From the NCBI GenBank assembly GCA_905221375.1, contig CAJNCY010000004.1, positions 1 to 64,000 of the forward strand: a stretch of 64,000 nt of DNA. Reading direction: 5' to 3'. Of the stretch, positions 1 to 8,487 are shown piece after piece; position 1 is the stretch's first letter; every line of letters begins with the position of its first letter. Origin of the DNA: a bacterium. Its GTDB lineage: Bacteria; Bacillota; Bacilli; Lactobacillales; Streptococcaceae. Under the pieces are notes generated by a model. That model was not told the origin of the DNA. It did no database searches and was given only the letters and a program-made list of their open reading frames with translations. A program made the translations under genes and the position numbers.

Positions 1-6
1 TATCAA

Positions 7-48
7 AAAAGAAAGGACGAAATGTGTCCTTTCTCGAGCTTAGCTTTT
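7..48. repeat. short dispersed hairpin repeat, copy 1
   Basis: An 8-bp inverted repeat (11-18 with 26-33) is followed by a conserved tail ending near CTTAGCTT. About 35 of 42 bases match a second copy at 41890-41931. It may be a repeated terminator or the end of a small mobile repeat; I cannot name a family. Confidence 0.55.
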
Positions 49-92
49 CTTCAACCCACTACAGTTGACAAAGAGCCAAAGTCACGTAATCC

Positions 93-122
93 AAAATATC
101 GCCCCGTCTGGAGCGATATTTT
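93..122 (-). terminator. probable terminator after ciaH
   Basis: A 10-bp inverted repeat (93-102 with 113-122) reaches the ciaH stop codon at 122-124. The T-rich run lies on the plus-strand side, so it may act in both directions or mainly for whatever enters from the left. Confidence 0.55.
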
Positions 123-1456
123 TATTTTTTCTTTTTAGATGGTGTGTGGATAGCAATCTTCACTTCAAAGATTGTTCCCTTTGGTTTATTATCTTTAACA
201 GTAATGGTTCCTTTTAGGGCATCTACAATTTGCTTGGCTAGGGATAATCCTAAACCAAAACCACCTTTTTGACGGGTTCTAGCCTTATCCACTCGATAAA
301 AACGATCAAAAATTTTCTTCTTATCTTCTGCTGAAATACCGACTCCATTATCAGAAACCAGTAAATACAGATTGCGATCGGTCGCCGAGATAAGAAAATC
401 AATTTCACCATCCTCTTCAGTATACTTGACAGCATTATCAAATAAGATAGTCATCAACTGCTTCAAGAGAAGCTGATCTGTGACAATCGTGCGATGAATC
501 CGATTTTCAAAACGGAAGACACGGTCATTTTCCGAGGCAATCATCTCATAGTTTGTGAAAGTCGTATTGAAAAAACTGGTTGGAACTTCTGCAAGTTCCG
601 GTTTAATCCCATCATCTCTACGAGCTAAGTTCAGCAAGTTTGTCGTCAAAAAACGCATATTTCGGACTTCTTCCAAACTAGAGGCAATGCTTTCGCTCAC
701 ATCCATAATGGTTGCTTCTGGCTTACGAAAAAGGGTCTCTAAGCGATTTTGCAAAACTGCGAGTGGAGTTCGTAACTCATGACTAGCATTTTCCACAAAG
801 GACTGTTGCTTCTGCATGCTCTCAAGCAGGGGCCTAACACTGACCCTAGCTAGATAGAGACTTGCAAGTAAAGATAAAATCCAGAAACTTGCCATCACAA
901 TCACAATCAATTTCTCGTGCTTTTGACTGGCCTGCTCCAACTGACTGGTATTAATCAAGATAGCTGCATACTTGATATTGGTTGAAACCGAACTGATATT
1001 CGTTTCCATCAAGATCATGCGATAGATTTCTTCTTGTCCATAGCTATTAAAAACCTGAATCTGATAGATATGGCCTAGTTCTTTTTTCTCTAACTTAATC
1101 TTATCCAATCCCAAAAATCGATTTCCAGAAAGGAGCTGGGTAAAATTCTTATCAAAAAGGATAACCTCTGTATTGGAACTGACATTGGGTTTTATCTCCG
1201 TCTTGCTGGTATCTGTAGCAGCATTCTCTAAATCTTTAATCTCTTCTGTTGCCCTATTTACTGCAAGCTGAATAACCGCCTGAGGATTGTTACTCAAGCC
1301 ATGGAGCGTATCATCCACCGAAGTATAAAGGCTCGAATGTATGACCTGCAAAATAATCAGAGTCATGGTAGAGAAAATCAGAGTGAAGACACCGAAGTTG
1401 CGGATAAAATAACTAAAGTCATCCGCATACCATGTTTTTTTTAGTTTACTGAACAT
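122..1456 (-). CDS. ciaH: sensor histidine kinase CiaH
   Basis: 444-aa membrane sensor kinase that phosphorylates CiaR. In pneumococci this pair affects competence, beta-lactam tolerance, lysis and virulence. One membrane segment lies near residues 19-41 and a second near 184-205, bracketing an extracellular sensing loop. The H-box follows (ASHELRTPL, phospho-accepting His), then the N-box (LFDNAVKY) and ATP-lid glycine boxes ([17 protein letters not shown]). Length and order are typical of full-length CiaH. Its start overlaps the end of ciaR by 11 nt, so the two are translationally coupled and share the ciaR promoter. No disruption is visible. Assignment rests on motifs plus the ciaR-ciaH-pepN neighbourhood. 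Confidence 0.95.
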   Translation of the reverse strand: MFSKLKKTWYADDFSYFIRNFGVFTLIFSTMTLIILQVIHSSLYTSVDDTLHGLSNNPQAVIQLAVNRATEEIKDLENAATDTSKTEIKPNVSSNTEVILFDKNFTQLLSGNRFLGLDKIKLEKKELGHIYQIQVFNSYGQEEIYRMILMETNISSVSTNIKYAAILINTSQLEQASQKHEKLIVIVMASFWILSLLASLYLARVSVRPLLESMQKQQSFVENASHELRTPLAVLQNRLETLFRKPEATIMDVSESIASSLEEVRNMRFLTTNLLNLARRDDGIKPELAEVPTSFFNTTFTNYEMIASENDRVFRFENRIHRTIVTDQLLLKQLMTILFDNAVKYTEEDGEIDFLISATDRNLYLLVSDNGVGISAEDKKKIFDRFYRVDKARTRQKGGFGLGLSLAKQIVDALKGTITVKDNKPKGTIFEVKIAIHTPSKKKK

Positions 1457-2120
1457 CTTTCAAAATATACCCAACACTGCGCAAGGTTTGCAAATTCTCT
1501 GCAAAAGTGGTTCCTTTTAATTTCTTACGGACTTTTGAAACATAGACTTCGACGACCGAAATCGTTGTATCACTATCAAATCCCCATAGACGATCAAAAA
1601 TCTGAGTCTTCGGCAAAATAACATTTTGATTCTGAAGGAAATAAACCAGTAAATCGAACTCTTTCCCCAGTAATTCGACTGGAGTATCTTCAACCTTAAC
1701 GGTATTGGTTGACAAATTAACTACAATATTTCCATAAGTCAAGGTGTTTTCATTAAACTTGCCTGAACGTTTGAGAAGGGCTTGAATCCGCATTTTGAGT
1801 TCTTCGAGGTAGAAAGGTTTAGTCAGATAATCATCCGCTCCCAGTTCGAATCCATGTCCCTTATCATCCAAACTTTCCTTGGCAGTCATGATCAGAACTG
1901 GAGTCGTAATCCCCTTTTCACGCAATTCTTTCAAAACTTGGAAGCCATTTTTTTCAGGTAACATCAAATCGAGCAAAATCAAATCATAGACGCCACTTTC
2001 AGCTTCATAGAGACCTTCTTCTCCATCAAATACCTGCATGACATCCGCAAAATCGTCTAAAAAGTCAAATACTGAATTTGACAGGCCTAGGTCATCCTCA
2101 ACCAATAAGATTTTTATCAT
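1446..2120 (-). CDS. ciaR: response regulator CiaR
   Basis: 224-aa OmpR/PhoB-type response regulator, partner of CiaH. The receiver domain has the acidic pair EDD near residue 8 and the phospho-acceptor Asp in the LILLDLMLP segment near residue 51, with the conserved Lys in TKPF. The C-terminal half is a winged-helix DNA-binding domain. A longer frame exists upstream, but the ATG at 2120 has an AAGGAGGAG ribosome site and starts the canonical [10 protein letters not shown]. It activates promoters carrying TTTAAG-N5-TTTAAG; candidate sites lie before ciaR itself, the gene at 27559 and prsA. Confidence 0.96.
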   Translation of the reverse strand: MIKILLVEDDLGLSNSVFDFLDDFADVMQVFDGEEGLYEAESGVYDLILLDLMLPEKNGFQVLKELREKGITTPVLIMTAKESLDDKGHGFELGADDYLTKPFYLEELKMRIQALLKRSGKFNENTLTYGNIVVNLSTNTVKVEDTPVELLGKEFDLLVYFLQNQNVILPKTQIFDRLWGFDSDTTISVVEVYVSKVRKKLKGTTFAENLQTLRSVGYILKDVQ

Positions 2121-2144
2121 GAGAAACTCCTCCTTATTAAAACC

Positions 2145-2177
2145 ATTATACCAAATTTGCCTTAAAAAAAACTCAAC
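2145..2177 (-). promoter_or_regulatory. ciaR promoter with CiaR box
   Basis: Minus strand: TATAAT at 2145-2150, and 10 nt upstream of it TTTAAG (2161-2166), then N5, then GTTGAG (2172-2177, 4/6 to consensus). The arrangement matches CiaR-activated promoters and fits autoregulation. The box lies inside the pepN terminator, whose T-run supplies the N5 spacer. Confidence 0.7.
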
Positions 2178-2209
2178 TCTCTGCATTTTACATGAGATAG
2201 CTGAGTTTT
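2168..2209 (-). terminator. terminator after pepN
   Basis: Inverted repeat AAAACTCA/TGAGTTTT with an additional inner stem. On the minus strand it is followed by a run of eight T. It separates pepN from ciaRH and overlaps the ciaR control region. Confidence 0.8.
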
Positions 2210-2228
2210 CTTTTTATTTTAGGCTTAA

Positions 2229-4775
2229 TTATGCATTTCCGTATTGAAGAACGACTGCTTCCACTGCAGCTTTTTCACGGTTAATCAAGTCAACACGCGC
2301 TGCAATTTCCTTGATTCCCATACCGATGTTACGGCTAAGAGCAAGGTCAGAAAGTTGTGGCTCAAAGAATTCCTTGTACTCTGCCAAACGTTGCTGAGTC
2401 TTAAATACGTGTGCAGGAAGGATAACAAAGCTATCAAAGCTCATATCTCCACCAAGAGCTGCCTTAATCCAAGCCCAGTTTTCACGCGCCCAAGACCATG
2501 CTGTTTCCTGAGTTGCTTGGTGAGCTAGGAATTGGTAATACCAAGCAGACAAGTCCTGCGGTTTGACCACAAATTTGTCCTTCCAAGAAGCAATCAAGGT
2601 TTGGATATTGTCCGCATCTTTACTATAGGCAAGAGCAGCTGCCAACTGACGTTTAAAGACAGCATCTGTTGCGTGAGTATAAGTATCAAGATAAAGTGCT
2701 AACAAGTCTTTAGTCTCATGATGTTTCATCTCATTGATAAGGACTTGTGAGCGAATAGCTGCTGGAAGTCCTGCTAGATTCTCCTTGTGAGCCGCGAAGA
2801 TTTGGCTAGCGACTTGACTAGCTTCTGCATCATTTGAGCGAATCATCATAGAAACAGCCAACTGACGAACCAATTCATCCTCATCTGATTCTCCGTCTTT
2901 AGCTTCAAAACCAAGACGGTCATAATTATGACGAGCCAATTTAGCAACCAAGGCTTTGAAGGCTCTTTCAGCTTCTGTTCCTTCATCGATAAAGCGCTCA
3001 AGAGCAGAAATTACTTCAGAAACAGCTGAAACGACAAGGTAAGATTCTTCCTTAGCAAGTTTATCAAGAACTGGGAGCAAGTCAGCATAAGAAATGTGCC
3101 CTGCTTCAGCAAGCAAGCGACGTTCTTGGACAATTTGCAGTTTGCTTGTGTTATCAAGCTCAACTAGGTCAGCAAGAACAGCATCTAGCAAGTCTCCTTG
3201 ATAGTCTGTAATGTAGTGGGCTGTATTTTCAGTATTGAGACGAAGAGCTCCTTCATTTTCAGCAAGAAGAGCTGCGTAGCCAGGAATTTCGATACTTTCA
3301 GTTTCAAGTGTATCTGGTAAACCTTTCCAGTTGCTGTTGAGAGGCACAACCCAGAGACGGTTCTTGTCTTCGTGCTCACCGATGAAGAATTGTTTTTGTG
3401 AAATCTTCAAGACATCATTTTCAACTTTAACAGTAAGTACTGGGTAACCAGGTTGTTCCAACCAAGAATCCATGAAGGCTGCGACATCACGTCCTGACGC
3501 TTGACCAAGGGCATCCCAAAGGTCACGGCCAATCGTGTTGCTGTATTGGTGTTTTTCAAAGTAAGCGTGCAAACCTTTAGCAAAATCAGCATCTCCTAGC
3601 CAACGACGAAGCATGTGCATGAGGCGACTTCCTTTGGCATAGACGATAGCACCATCAAAGAGGGTATTGATTTCGTCTGGATGTTTGACTTCGACGTGAA
3701 CAGACTGCACGCCATCAGTTGCATCACGTTCAAGAGCAAGAGGTACTCCACCTGTTTGGAAATCTTCAAAGATATTCCAGCTTGGCTCGATGGCATCCAC
3801 ACAGACATATTCCATCATATTAGCAAAACTTTCATTGAGCCAAAGATCATCCCACCATTTCATAGTAACGAGGTTACCAAACCATTGGTGAGCCAACTCA
3901 TGTGCCACAACAAGGGCAACTTGTTGACGGCTGGCAAAGGTTGAGTTCTCATCCACAACCAAGTAAACTTCACGATAGGTCACAAGACCCCAGTTTTCCA
4001 TAGCACCTGCTGAGAAGTCAGGAAGGGCGATATGGAGAGATTGAGGGATTGGGTACTTGACTCCGTAGTAATCTTCGTAAAACTCGATGGAGCGAACGGC
4101 GATGTCCAGTGAGAAATCAAGATTAGATAGTGGGTGAGCTTTGGTTGAGTAGACACCTACAAGGGTACCGTTTTTAGTTTTAGCTGTCACACCTTGCAAA
4201 TCACCAGCAACAAAGGCCAATAAGTAAGAAGACATGCGAGGTGTTGTCTCAAACTTCCAGATACCTGTTTCTTTACGGTTTTCAATATCAATCTCAGGCA
4301 TGTTTGACAAGGCCAATTCACCTTCTGCTTGGTCAAAACGTAGAGAAAGGTCAAAAGTTGCTTTGGCTTCTGGCTCATCCACACATGGGAAGGCTTCACG
4401 CGCAAAATGGCTCTCGAACTGAGTAGACAAGACTTCCTTCTTCACTCCATCAACTGTGTAGTATGAAGGGTAAATCCCTGTCATGTTATCTGTGATTTTT
4501 CCTGAGAAAGCGACAACCACTTCAACTTGACCAGCCTCAGCTAATTCAATATGAAGAGCTTCATTGTCATGATCAACTGTGAATGGGCGAGCTTCCCCTG
4601 CAACTTCTACAGAAGCGATTTCCAAGTCTTTTTGATGAAGGGAAATGCGGTCACTCTGTGCTTGACCACTAATAGTCACCTCTCCTGAAAAAGTCTTGGT
4701 CTCACGACTCAAGTCTAAAAATAAATCATAATGTTCAGGAACAAATTGCTTAATAAAATGTTCAACTGCTTGCAT
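2229..4775 (-). CDS. pepN: aminopeptidase N (lysyl/alanyl aminopeptidase)
   Basis: 848-aa M1-family zinc metallo-aminopeptidase that removes N-terminal residues from peptides in the cytoplasm, feeding amino acids to a peptide-importing auxotroph. The exopeptidase motif GAMEN is followed by HELAHQWFGNL with the distal Glu in NESFANMME: two His and one Glu as zinc ligands plus the catalytic Glu. No signal peptide. The C-terminal half is the usual ERAP1-like helical domain. The start at 4775 has AGGAGA upstream. It has its own promoter and a strong terminator, so it is probably monocistronic. Length is normal for lactic acid bacterial PepN. Confidence 0.95.
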   Translation of the reverse strand: MQAVEHFIKQFVPEHYDLFLDLSRETKTFSGEVTISGQAQSDRISLHQKDLEIASVEVAGEARPFTVDHDNEALHIELAEAGQVEVVVAFSGKITDNMTGIYPSYYTVDGVKKEVLSTQFESHFAREAFPCVDEPEAKATFDLSLRFDQAEGELALSNMPEIDIENRKETGIWKFETTPRMSSYLLAFVAGDLQGVTAKTKNGTLVGVYSTKAHPLSNLDFSLDIAVRSIEFYEDYYGVKYPIPQSLHIALPDFSAGAMENWGLVTYREVYLVVDENSTFASRQQVALVVAHELAHQWFGNLVTMKWWDDLWLNESFANMMEYVCVDAIEPSWNIFEDFQTGGVPLALERDATDGVQSVHVEVKHPDEINTLFDGAIVYAKGSRLMHMLRRWLGDADFAKGLHAYFEKHQYSNTIGRDLWDALGQASGRDVAAFMDSWLEQPGYPVLTVKVENDVLKISQKQFFIGEHEDKNRLWVVPLNSNWKGLPDTLETESIEIPGYAALLAENEGALRLNTENTAHYITDYQGDLLDAVLADLVELDNTSKLQIVQERRLLAEAGHISYADLLPVLDKLAKEESYLVVSAVSEVISALERFIDEGTEAERAFKALVAKLARHNYDRLGFEAKDGESDEDELVRQLAVSMMIRSNDAEASQVASQIFAAHKENLAGLPAAIRSQVLINEMKHHETKDLLALYLDTYTHATDAVFKRQLAAALAYSKDADNIQTLIASWKDKFVVKPQDLSAWYYQFLAHQATQETAWSWARENWAWIKAALGGDMSFDSFVILPAHVFKTQQRLAEYKEFFEPQLSDLALSRNIGMGIKEIAARVDLINREKAAVEAVVLQYGNA

Positions 4776-4826
4776 AGTTTTCTCCTATCTAAGTTTAAGA
4801 GCTAGAGCTCTTCTTCAAACAAACTT

Positions 4827-4835
4827 ATTATAACA
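4827..4835 (-). promoter_or_regulatory. pepN promoter (extended -10)
   Basis: TG-T-TATAAT on the minus strand, about 50 nt before the pepN start. The -35 region is only T-rich and weak. Confidence 0.6.
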
Positions 4836-4896
4836 TGTTTTGCCTAAGAAAAAAGGATTGGACAGCGATTTCCAAAACTTTCTTCCTTCTAGCAGT

Positions 4897-5337
4897 CTAC
4901 AGGGGGTAGACCTTGCGAAATTCTTCTAAAACAACCTTGCTTTCAGGTGTAAAAGTCAGTCCTGCTTCACCCAAACAGTCTGTGAAAAAATCCTCATGAA
5001 CCTGACGCCAATAGGTAAGTGATTTGTCTCCCTCACCTTCCTTAAAGGCATGTTGAGCAGAAACTTGATTGAAGGGCTGGACAGAAACCTTTGTAATTTC
5101 GACAATACAGACAGCCTGATTTTGACTGTCTAAAATGACGTCAAAGGTGCCTTCTTGCGGAAGGGGTTCATCTTCTAGTGCGTAAAGATCGTAGGCTGAA
5201 GCTGTTGCTGTCTTTTCGCCTTTAAACACCAAATCCGCTAAAAGGTCTGGTTCCACTCCAAAAGCCCATGCATCTATCTCATCTCCTATAGAGGGGTTAA
5301 TTTTCTTGTATGCATTCCACATTTCTTGCGGTGTCAT
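4897..5337 (-). CDS. ASCH domain protein
   Basis: 146-aa cytoplasmic protein of the ASCH family (PUA-like fold, proposed to bind RNA or nucleotides; some bacterial members are amidohydrolases on modified cytidine). The family signature GEKTATAS lies near residues 39-46, followed by the strand with EDEPLPQEG and the late YWRQVHEDFF segment. Its first 41 nt overlap the end of the upstream PEP-enzyme-like gene, so it is the last gene of a tight run starting at 7237. A 6-bp perfect inverted repeat (4895-4900 with 4906-4911) covers its stop codon but has no T-run. Substrate unknown. Confidence 0.8.
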   Translation of the reverse strand: MTPQEMWNAYKKINPSIGDEIDAWAFGVEPDLLADLVFKGEKTATASAYDLYALEDEPLPQEGTFDVILDSQNQAVCIVEITKVSVQPFNQVSAQHAFKEGEGDKSLTYWRQVHEDFFTDCLGEAGLTFTPESKVVLEEFRKVYPL

Positions 5338-6184
5338 GGGTGCTCCTTTGTAATTTTTTACTTTCTTCTTTTATATGTTTGAGATGGTCTGGATGGTCAA
5401 TCTCTAAATTAAAAATCTCTGGAATAGAACTATAATGGATAATACATTTGATATCCATCTGATTCATTTTTTGTATGAAAGAATCATTCAGATAGCCTGC
5501 TACAGCAAAGTCAATCTTTTTCATCCTTGCTTTATCCTGCATATCTCTTAGCATATCTAACATTATTTGACTTTCCATATCATGCCATTGACTGTTTCTC
5601 ACAGTCGCAAAAACAAAAGAAGTCAAATCATTCATTCCAACTACAATCTTTGAAATGCCCGTTTCCAGTATCCTATCCAAGTCAAAATAAGCTGATGGTA
5701 ATTCAATCATCGTGGCAATTTTCCCAGTAAAGCCATACTGACGCAATACTGTAATAGCTTGCTTTAACTGCTCAGCATCATTGACAAAAGGAAAAATAAG
5801 AGACAGATTGGGATTAGTTTGATAGGCTTCTATAACAACATTTGCTTCAGCCTGAAATTCATTCGGACACGCCAGTAAACGCCTAGTTCCTCTATAACCA
5901 AACAAGGGATGCCCTTCGTCAAAATACTCTTTAGTCCCCTTTAGACAATTAGATTCTGTATTCGTTAATTCAGAAAAACGATACCAAACTTCTTCATCTG
6001 AGTACAGGGAGCAGATAGTCTCTAGATAATCTTTTACAAATTGCTGACAACTAGGTAACAGTATGTTTTGGTTGAGCTCTCTCAACAAGTATTCCCCACG
6101 AATCATTCCAATGTGGTGAAATAGTTGAGGATAAATTTTTTCAAGAATTTTTTCGCCACTAAGGGCAAGTTGGTTTTTCATCAT
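5297..6184 (-). CDS. stand-alone PEP-utilising-enzyme-like TIM-barrel protein
   Basis: 295-aa protein resembling the C-terminal PEP/pyruvate-binding barrel of pyruvate phosphate dikinase, PEP synthase and PTS enzyme I. Visible family elements are IGMIRGEYLL near residue 26, GYRGTRR near 96, MIELPSA near 160 and VGMNDLTSF near 183. The phospho-His swivelling domain and ATP-grasp domain are absent. Where the catalytic cysteine of the family would stand it reads VAGYLND, with no cysteine. It is therefore unlikely to run the usual phosphotransfer and may bind PEP or a related acid. Two adjacent ATG codons are possible starts (6184, 6181) after GGAAGGTGA. It overlaps the small ORF upstream by 26 nt and the ASCH gene downstream by 41 nt. 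Confidence 0.7.
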   Translation of the reverse strand: MMKNQLALSGEKILEKIYPQLFHHIGMIRGEYLLRELNQNILLPSCQQFVKDYLETICSLYSDEEVWYRFSELTNTESNCLKGTKEYFDEGHPLFGYRGTRRLLACPNEFQAEANVVIEAYQTNPNLSLIFPFVNDAEQLKQAITVLRQYGFTGKIATMIELPSAYFDLDRILETGISKIVVGMNDLTSFVFATVRNSQWHDMESQIMLDMLRDMQDKARMKKIDFAVAGYLNDSFIQKMNQMDIKCIIHYSSIPEIFNLEIDHPDHLKHIKEESKKLQRSTHDTARNVECIQEN

Positions 6185-6299
6185 TCACCTTCCAATTCAT
6201 GTAAGAAGTATTGCCCAGTTCTGGAAATCCTAATAATTCAGACTTAACCTTCAAGATTAGTGGCGATGCATTTTCTTCTGTGATCTCTTGAATATCCAT
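6159..6299 (-). CDS. 46-aa small ORF between SDR and PEP-like gene
   Basis: The ATG lies 10 nt after the stop of the SDR gene and is preceded by AGGAGGAG at good spacing, a stronger ribosome site than that of the next gene. The product begins MDIQEITEENASPL and ends WKVNDEKPTCP. It is acidic near the N terminus and has no membrane segment. Its last 26 nt overlap the next gene in another frame, as in translational coupling. I do not recognise the family. It could be a small subunit or regulator of the barrel protein, a coupling leader, or an N-terminal relic separated by frameshift. Confidence 0.55.
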   Translation of the reverse strand: MDIQEITEENASPLILKVKSELLGFPELGNTSYMNWKVNDEKPTCP

Positions 6300-6309
6300 C
6301 CAACTCCTC

Positions 6310-7008
6310 CTACTTCAAAGACCAGCCACCATCTATTGTCAAAATTTGTCCCTGCATGGCAGATGTCTTTCCACTGGCCAAAAAGAGACTAACTTCTGCC
6401 ACTTCCTCTGGTTCAATCCAGCGCTTGATTGGGGTTTCACTCGCTACCCAGTCAGACAAACCACCTGGTTCAAAGTCGGCAGCAGTCATAGCTGTCTTGA
6501 CTGCTCCTGGAGCAATCCCAAAGACCTGAATCCCAGCTCCAGCATAGTCTATAGCCAACTGCTTGGTGAAGCCAGCCAAGGCATGCTTCGAAGAAGTATA
6601 GGCGTGTCCACCGCCACCTGCTAGGCTCGAAGCAATAGAGCACATATTGATGATAATTCCCTTTTTATTTTCCAGCATTTGTGTCAAATAATACCGAGTC
6701 AACTCAACAGGAGTCAGATAGTTAATTTCAAAAATCTCTTGAATTTCCTGGGCTGATTGTTCCAAAAGTGGTTTATAATCATCCAAAACTCCAGCAGTAT
6801 TGCACAAAACATCAACCTGAGGACACCAGCCAAAAATTGGCTCCAAGTCCAAGGTCAAATCTCTCTGTAAAAAATGGAAATCCTCCTCTAAGAGTGGATT
6901 TTCACCTTGGTCCACTCCATAAACTTGATAGCCCTTCTCTAAAAAAAGGCGAGCCTGAGCCAATCCAATACCTGAACTCACTCCTGTAATGAGTACACGT
7001 TTAGTCAT
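6310..7008 (-). CDS. short-chain dehydrogenase/reductase
   Basis: 232-aa classical SDR, an NAD(P)-dependent oxidoreductase. The Rossmann motif TGVSSGIG is at residues 8-15, the NTAG variant of NNAG near 89, the catalytic Ser in MCSIASS near 123, Tyr-x-x-x-Lys as YTSSK near 138, and the late IAPGAVKTAM segment is present. Members are often labelled 3-oxoacyl-ACP reductase, but the fatty-acid cluster is not here and the true substrate cannot be told. Its start overlaps the DUF2829 gene by 8 nt; the small ORF follows after 10 nt. Same transcription unit as the ASCH and PEP-like genes. Confidence 0.85.
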   Translation of the reverse strand: MTKRVLITGVSSGIGLAQARLFLEKGYQVYGVDQGENPLLEEDFHFLQRDLTLDLEPIFGWCPQVDVLCNTAGVLDDYKPLLEQSAQEIQEIFEINYLTPVELTRYYLTQMLENKKGIIINMCSIASSLAGGGGHAYTSSKHALAGFTKQLAIDYAGAGIQVFGIAPGAVKTAMTAADFEPGGLSDWVASETPIKRWIEPEEVAEVSLFLASGKTSAMQGQILTIDGGWSLK

Positions 7009-7237
7009 GCGCTTCTACCCAATCCGTCGCCAAAACATCACAAGGTGTCGGGCTCCACATAGAAAATCCTTCTCCTTCGCCAGAAACGTTAATCAAAAAA
7101 TAAGGAGTTACCTCTAGAGCCACACCATTTTGCTCGATGGTATCAAAGAGTTGGACATAGTTTTCAGCACCTCCCCAACCAGTACGTACATATTTTTTCT
7201 TAGCCTTTAACCCAGGCAGTATTTCTTCGAAAGTCAT
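7001..7237 (-). CDS. DUF2829 (Tad2-like) protein
   Basis: 78-aa protein matching the DUF2829 pattern: an N-terminal MTFEEILPGLKAKKKYVR segment, a central PYFLINVSGEG and a C-terminal W-(S/T)-P-T-x-x-D-x-L-A-x-D-W motif. Phage members of this family (Tad2) bind signalling cyclic ADP-ribose isomers and block Thoeris defence. The role of chromosomal streptococcal copies is unknown. First gene of the run to 4897, with its own promoter and a good AAAGGAGAA ribosome site. No Thoeris genes are visible in the window, so an anti-defence role is only a possibility. Confidence 0.75.
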   Translation of the reverse strand: MTFEEILPGLKAKKKYVRTGWGGAENYVQLFDTIEQNGVALEVTPYFLINVSGEGEGFSMWSPTPCDVLATDWVEAHD

Positions 7238-7270
7238 GTTATTCTCCTTTTATTCTACATTCTTCATTTA

Positions 7271-7279
7271 ATTATAACA
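7271..7279 (-). promoter_or_regulatory. promoter of the DUF2829-SDR-ASCH run
   Basis: Minus strand TG-T-TATAAT, about 35 nt before the start codon at 7237. It directly follows the hairpin at 7281-7306. Confidence 0.65.
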
Positions 7280-7280
7280 A

Positions 7281-7306
7281 AAAACCGTTGTGCAACGGCT
7301 TTTTGA
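7281..7306. terminator. bidirectional hairpin at the IS boundary
   Basis: CCGTTG/CAACGG core flanked by A-run and T-run on either side, able to terminate in both directions. It isolates the DUF2829 operon from the decayed IS. Confidence 0.65.
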
Positions 7307-7326
7307 CTCATTTTAAATCAAAATCA

Positions 7327-8213
7327 ATAAGCATTTTATAATTATAGTCATTTAGTTTTAAAAAAGCGCCCCAAACATTCAAAAATATTTGGAACTTCCC
7401 TTAATAAATCAGTCACTTTCTTTTTCAAGATAGCCCAAGCTTGCTCAATAGGATTCAAATCTGGTAAATAAGGTGGTAAAGGTAAGAAAAGTGTCTATTT
7501 TGGATGCAGAGTTTATCCAAGAGGTTCTTGGGATGAAAACTAGCATTGTCCATAACAATAACATGAGGTGTCTTCAAATCAGGCAAGAGCTGCGTTTTGA
7601 ACCACTCCACAAAGAAATCACTCGTCATACTTTCCTTGTAAATCATGGGAGCTATAAACTCTCCGTCTACTTGTCCTGAAACAATTGAAGTCCGCTCAAA
7701 ACGCCGTCCGCTAATCTTTTCATAGACTTTCTTCCCTCTAGGAGCCCGTGCATAGGGACGATAGAGGTAGCGGTCGATTCCCGTTTCGCCAATATATACG
7801 ACTGATAAATCTTTTAGGTTATCCAAAATATCAAGAAATTCAGCGACTTTCTCAGAATCTTGTTCCTTAAAGCTAGTCATCTTTTTTAAAGTGATATGAA
7901 TTTGCTTTAAAGCTCCCCATACTGAAGGAACAGCACAATCAAAATGTGCCGCAATTTCCCGTAAAAAAGCATCTGGATGAGCCTCTACAAAGGCTTTTAA
8001 TTCCTCTAAAGGAATTTTCCACTTTTTGACGACTCACTTTTTCCGCTCTAAGTGTCCTTGCTCACGTCTTTCTTTTCCCACGTGAAGAGAGTTCTGCCGC
8101 CAACATCAAAAACTTTGTATGTCTCGACATGTCTGTGTCCCTCTTTGATGTAATCTAATGCTCCTTGTTTAAAATCTGTACTATATGCCATAGCTTTATT
8201 ATAAGATGCTTAT
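7327..8213 (-). mobile_element. decayed IS630-type insertion sequence
   Basis: About 0.89 kb bounded by a 16-bp terminal inverted repeat: ATAAGCATTTTATAAT at 7327-7342 and its complement at 8198-8213, 15 of 16 matching. The inside is one broken IS630-family transposase on the minus strand. It sits between the suf operon and the DUF2829 run without breaking a recognisable host gene. Confidence 0.75.
7348..8191 (-). pseudogene. IS630-family transposase, inactivated
   Basis: Reading from ATG at 8191, the N-terminal part (MAYSTDFKQGALDYIKEGHR) is followed by a frame change near TWEKK. An in-frame TGA stands where the next block reads ERKK-stop-VVKKWK. The middle part is long and intact (7455-8000 region: ETGIDRYLYRP, VSGQVDGEF, VIVMDNASFHP). 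A second frame change after LLDKLCIQNR separates it from PPYLPDLNPIEQAWAILKKK, which carries the last acidic residue of the DDE triad and ends at a stop at 7348. At least three lesions make it non-functional. Confidence 0.85.
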
Positions 8214-8355
8214 TTTAAATTAAGCAACTATATCGTGGCTTGAACTGACTATTTTATATATTGTCTTACTTCGTCCTCACAAAACTATATCAAAAATCAA
8301 AAGCGCTTAGGAAAAACTCTATTTCATGAGAGAATACAATAAATCTTCCCACAAT

Positions 8356-8401
8356 AAAATGCATAATATCAAGTTTTTTGGCTCCTGATATCATGCATTT
8401 T
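8356..8401 (-). terminator. hairpin downstream of the suf operon
   Basis: Long inverted repeat built on AAAATGCAT and ATGCATTTT with TGATAT inner pairs. It lies about 90 nt beyond the sufB stop and has a modest T-rich tail. Likely end of the suf transcript. Confidence 0.6.
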
Positions 8402-8487
8402 CTGTTCTTAAAACCTTTTTCTCAGTCTCTTGTTGTTACAAGTTCATCTTCAAGATCCTTGATTGGGGGTAAATCTAAAAACAAATT

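Noticed and set aside
7473..7679. Plus-strand frame inside the IS
   Set aside because: Opposite strand of the transposase pseudogene; no start signals.
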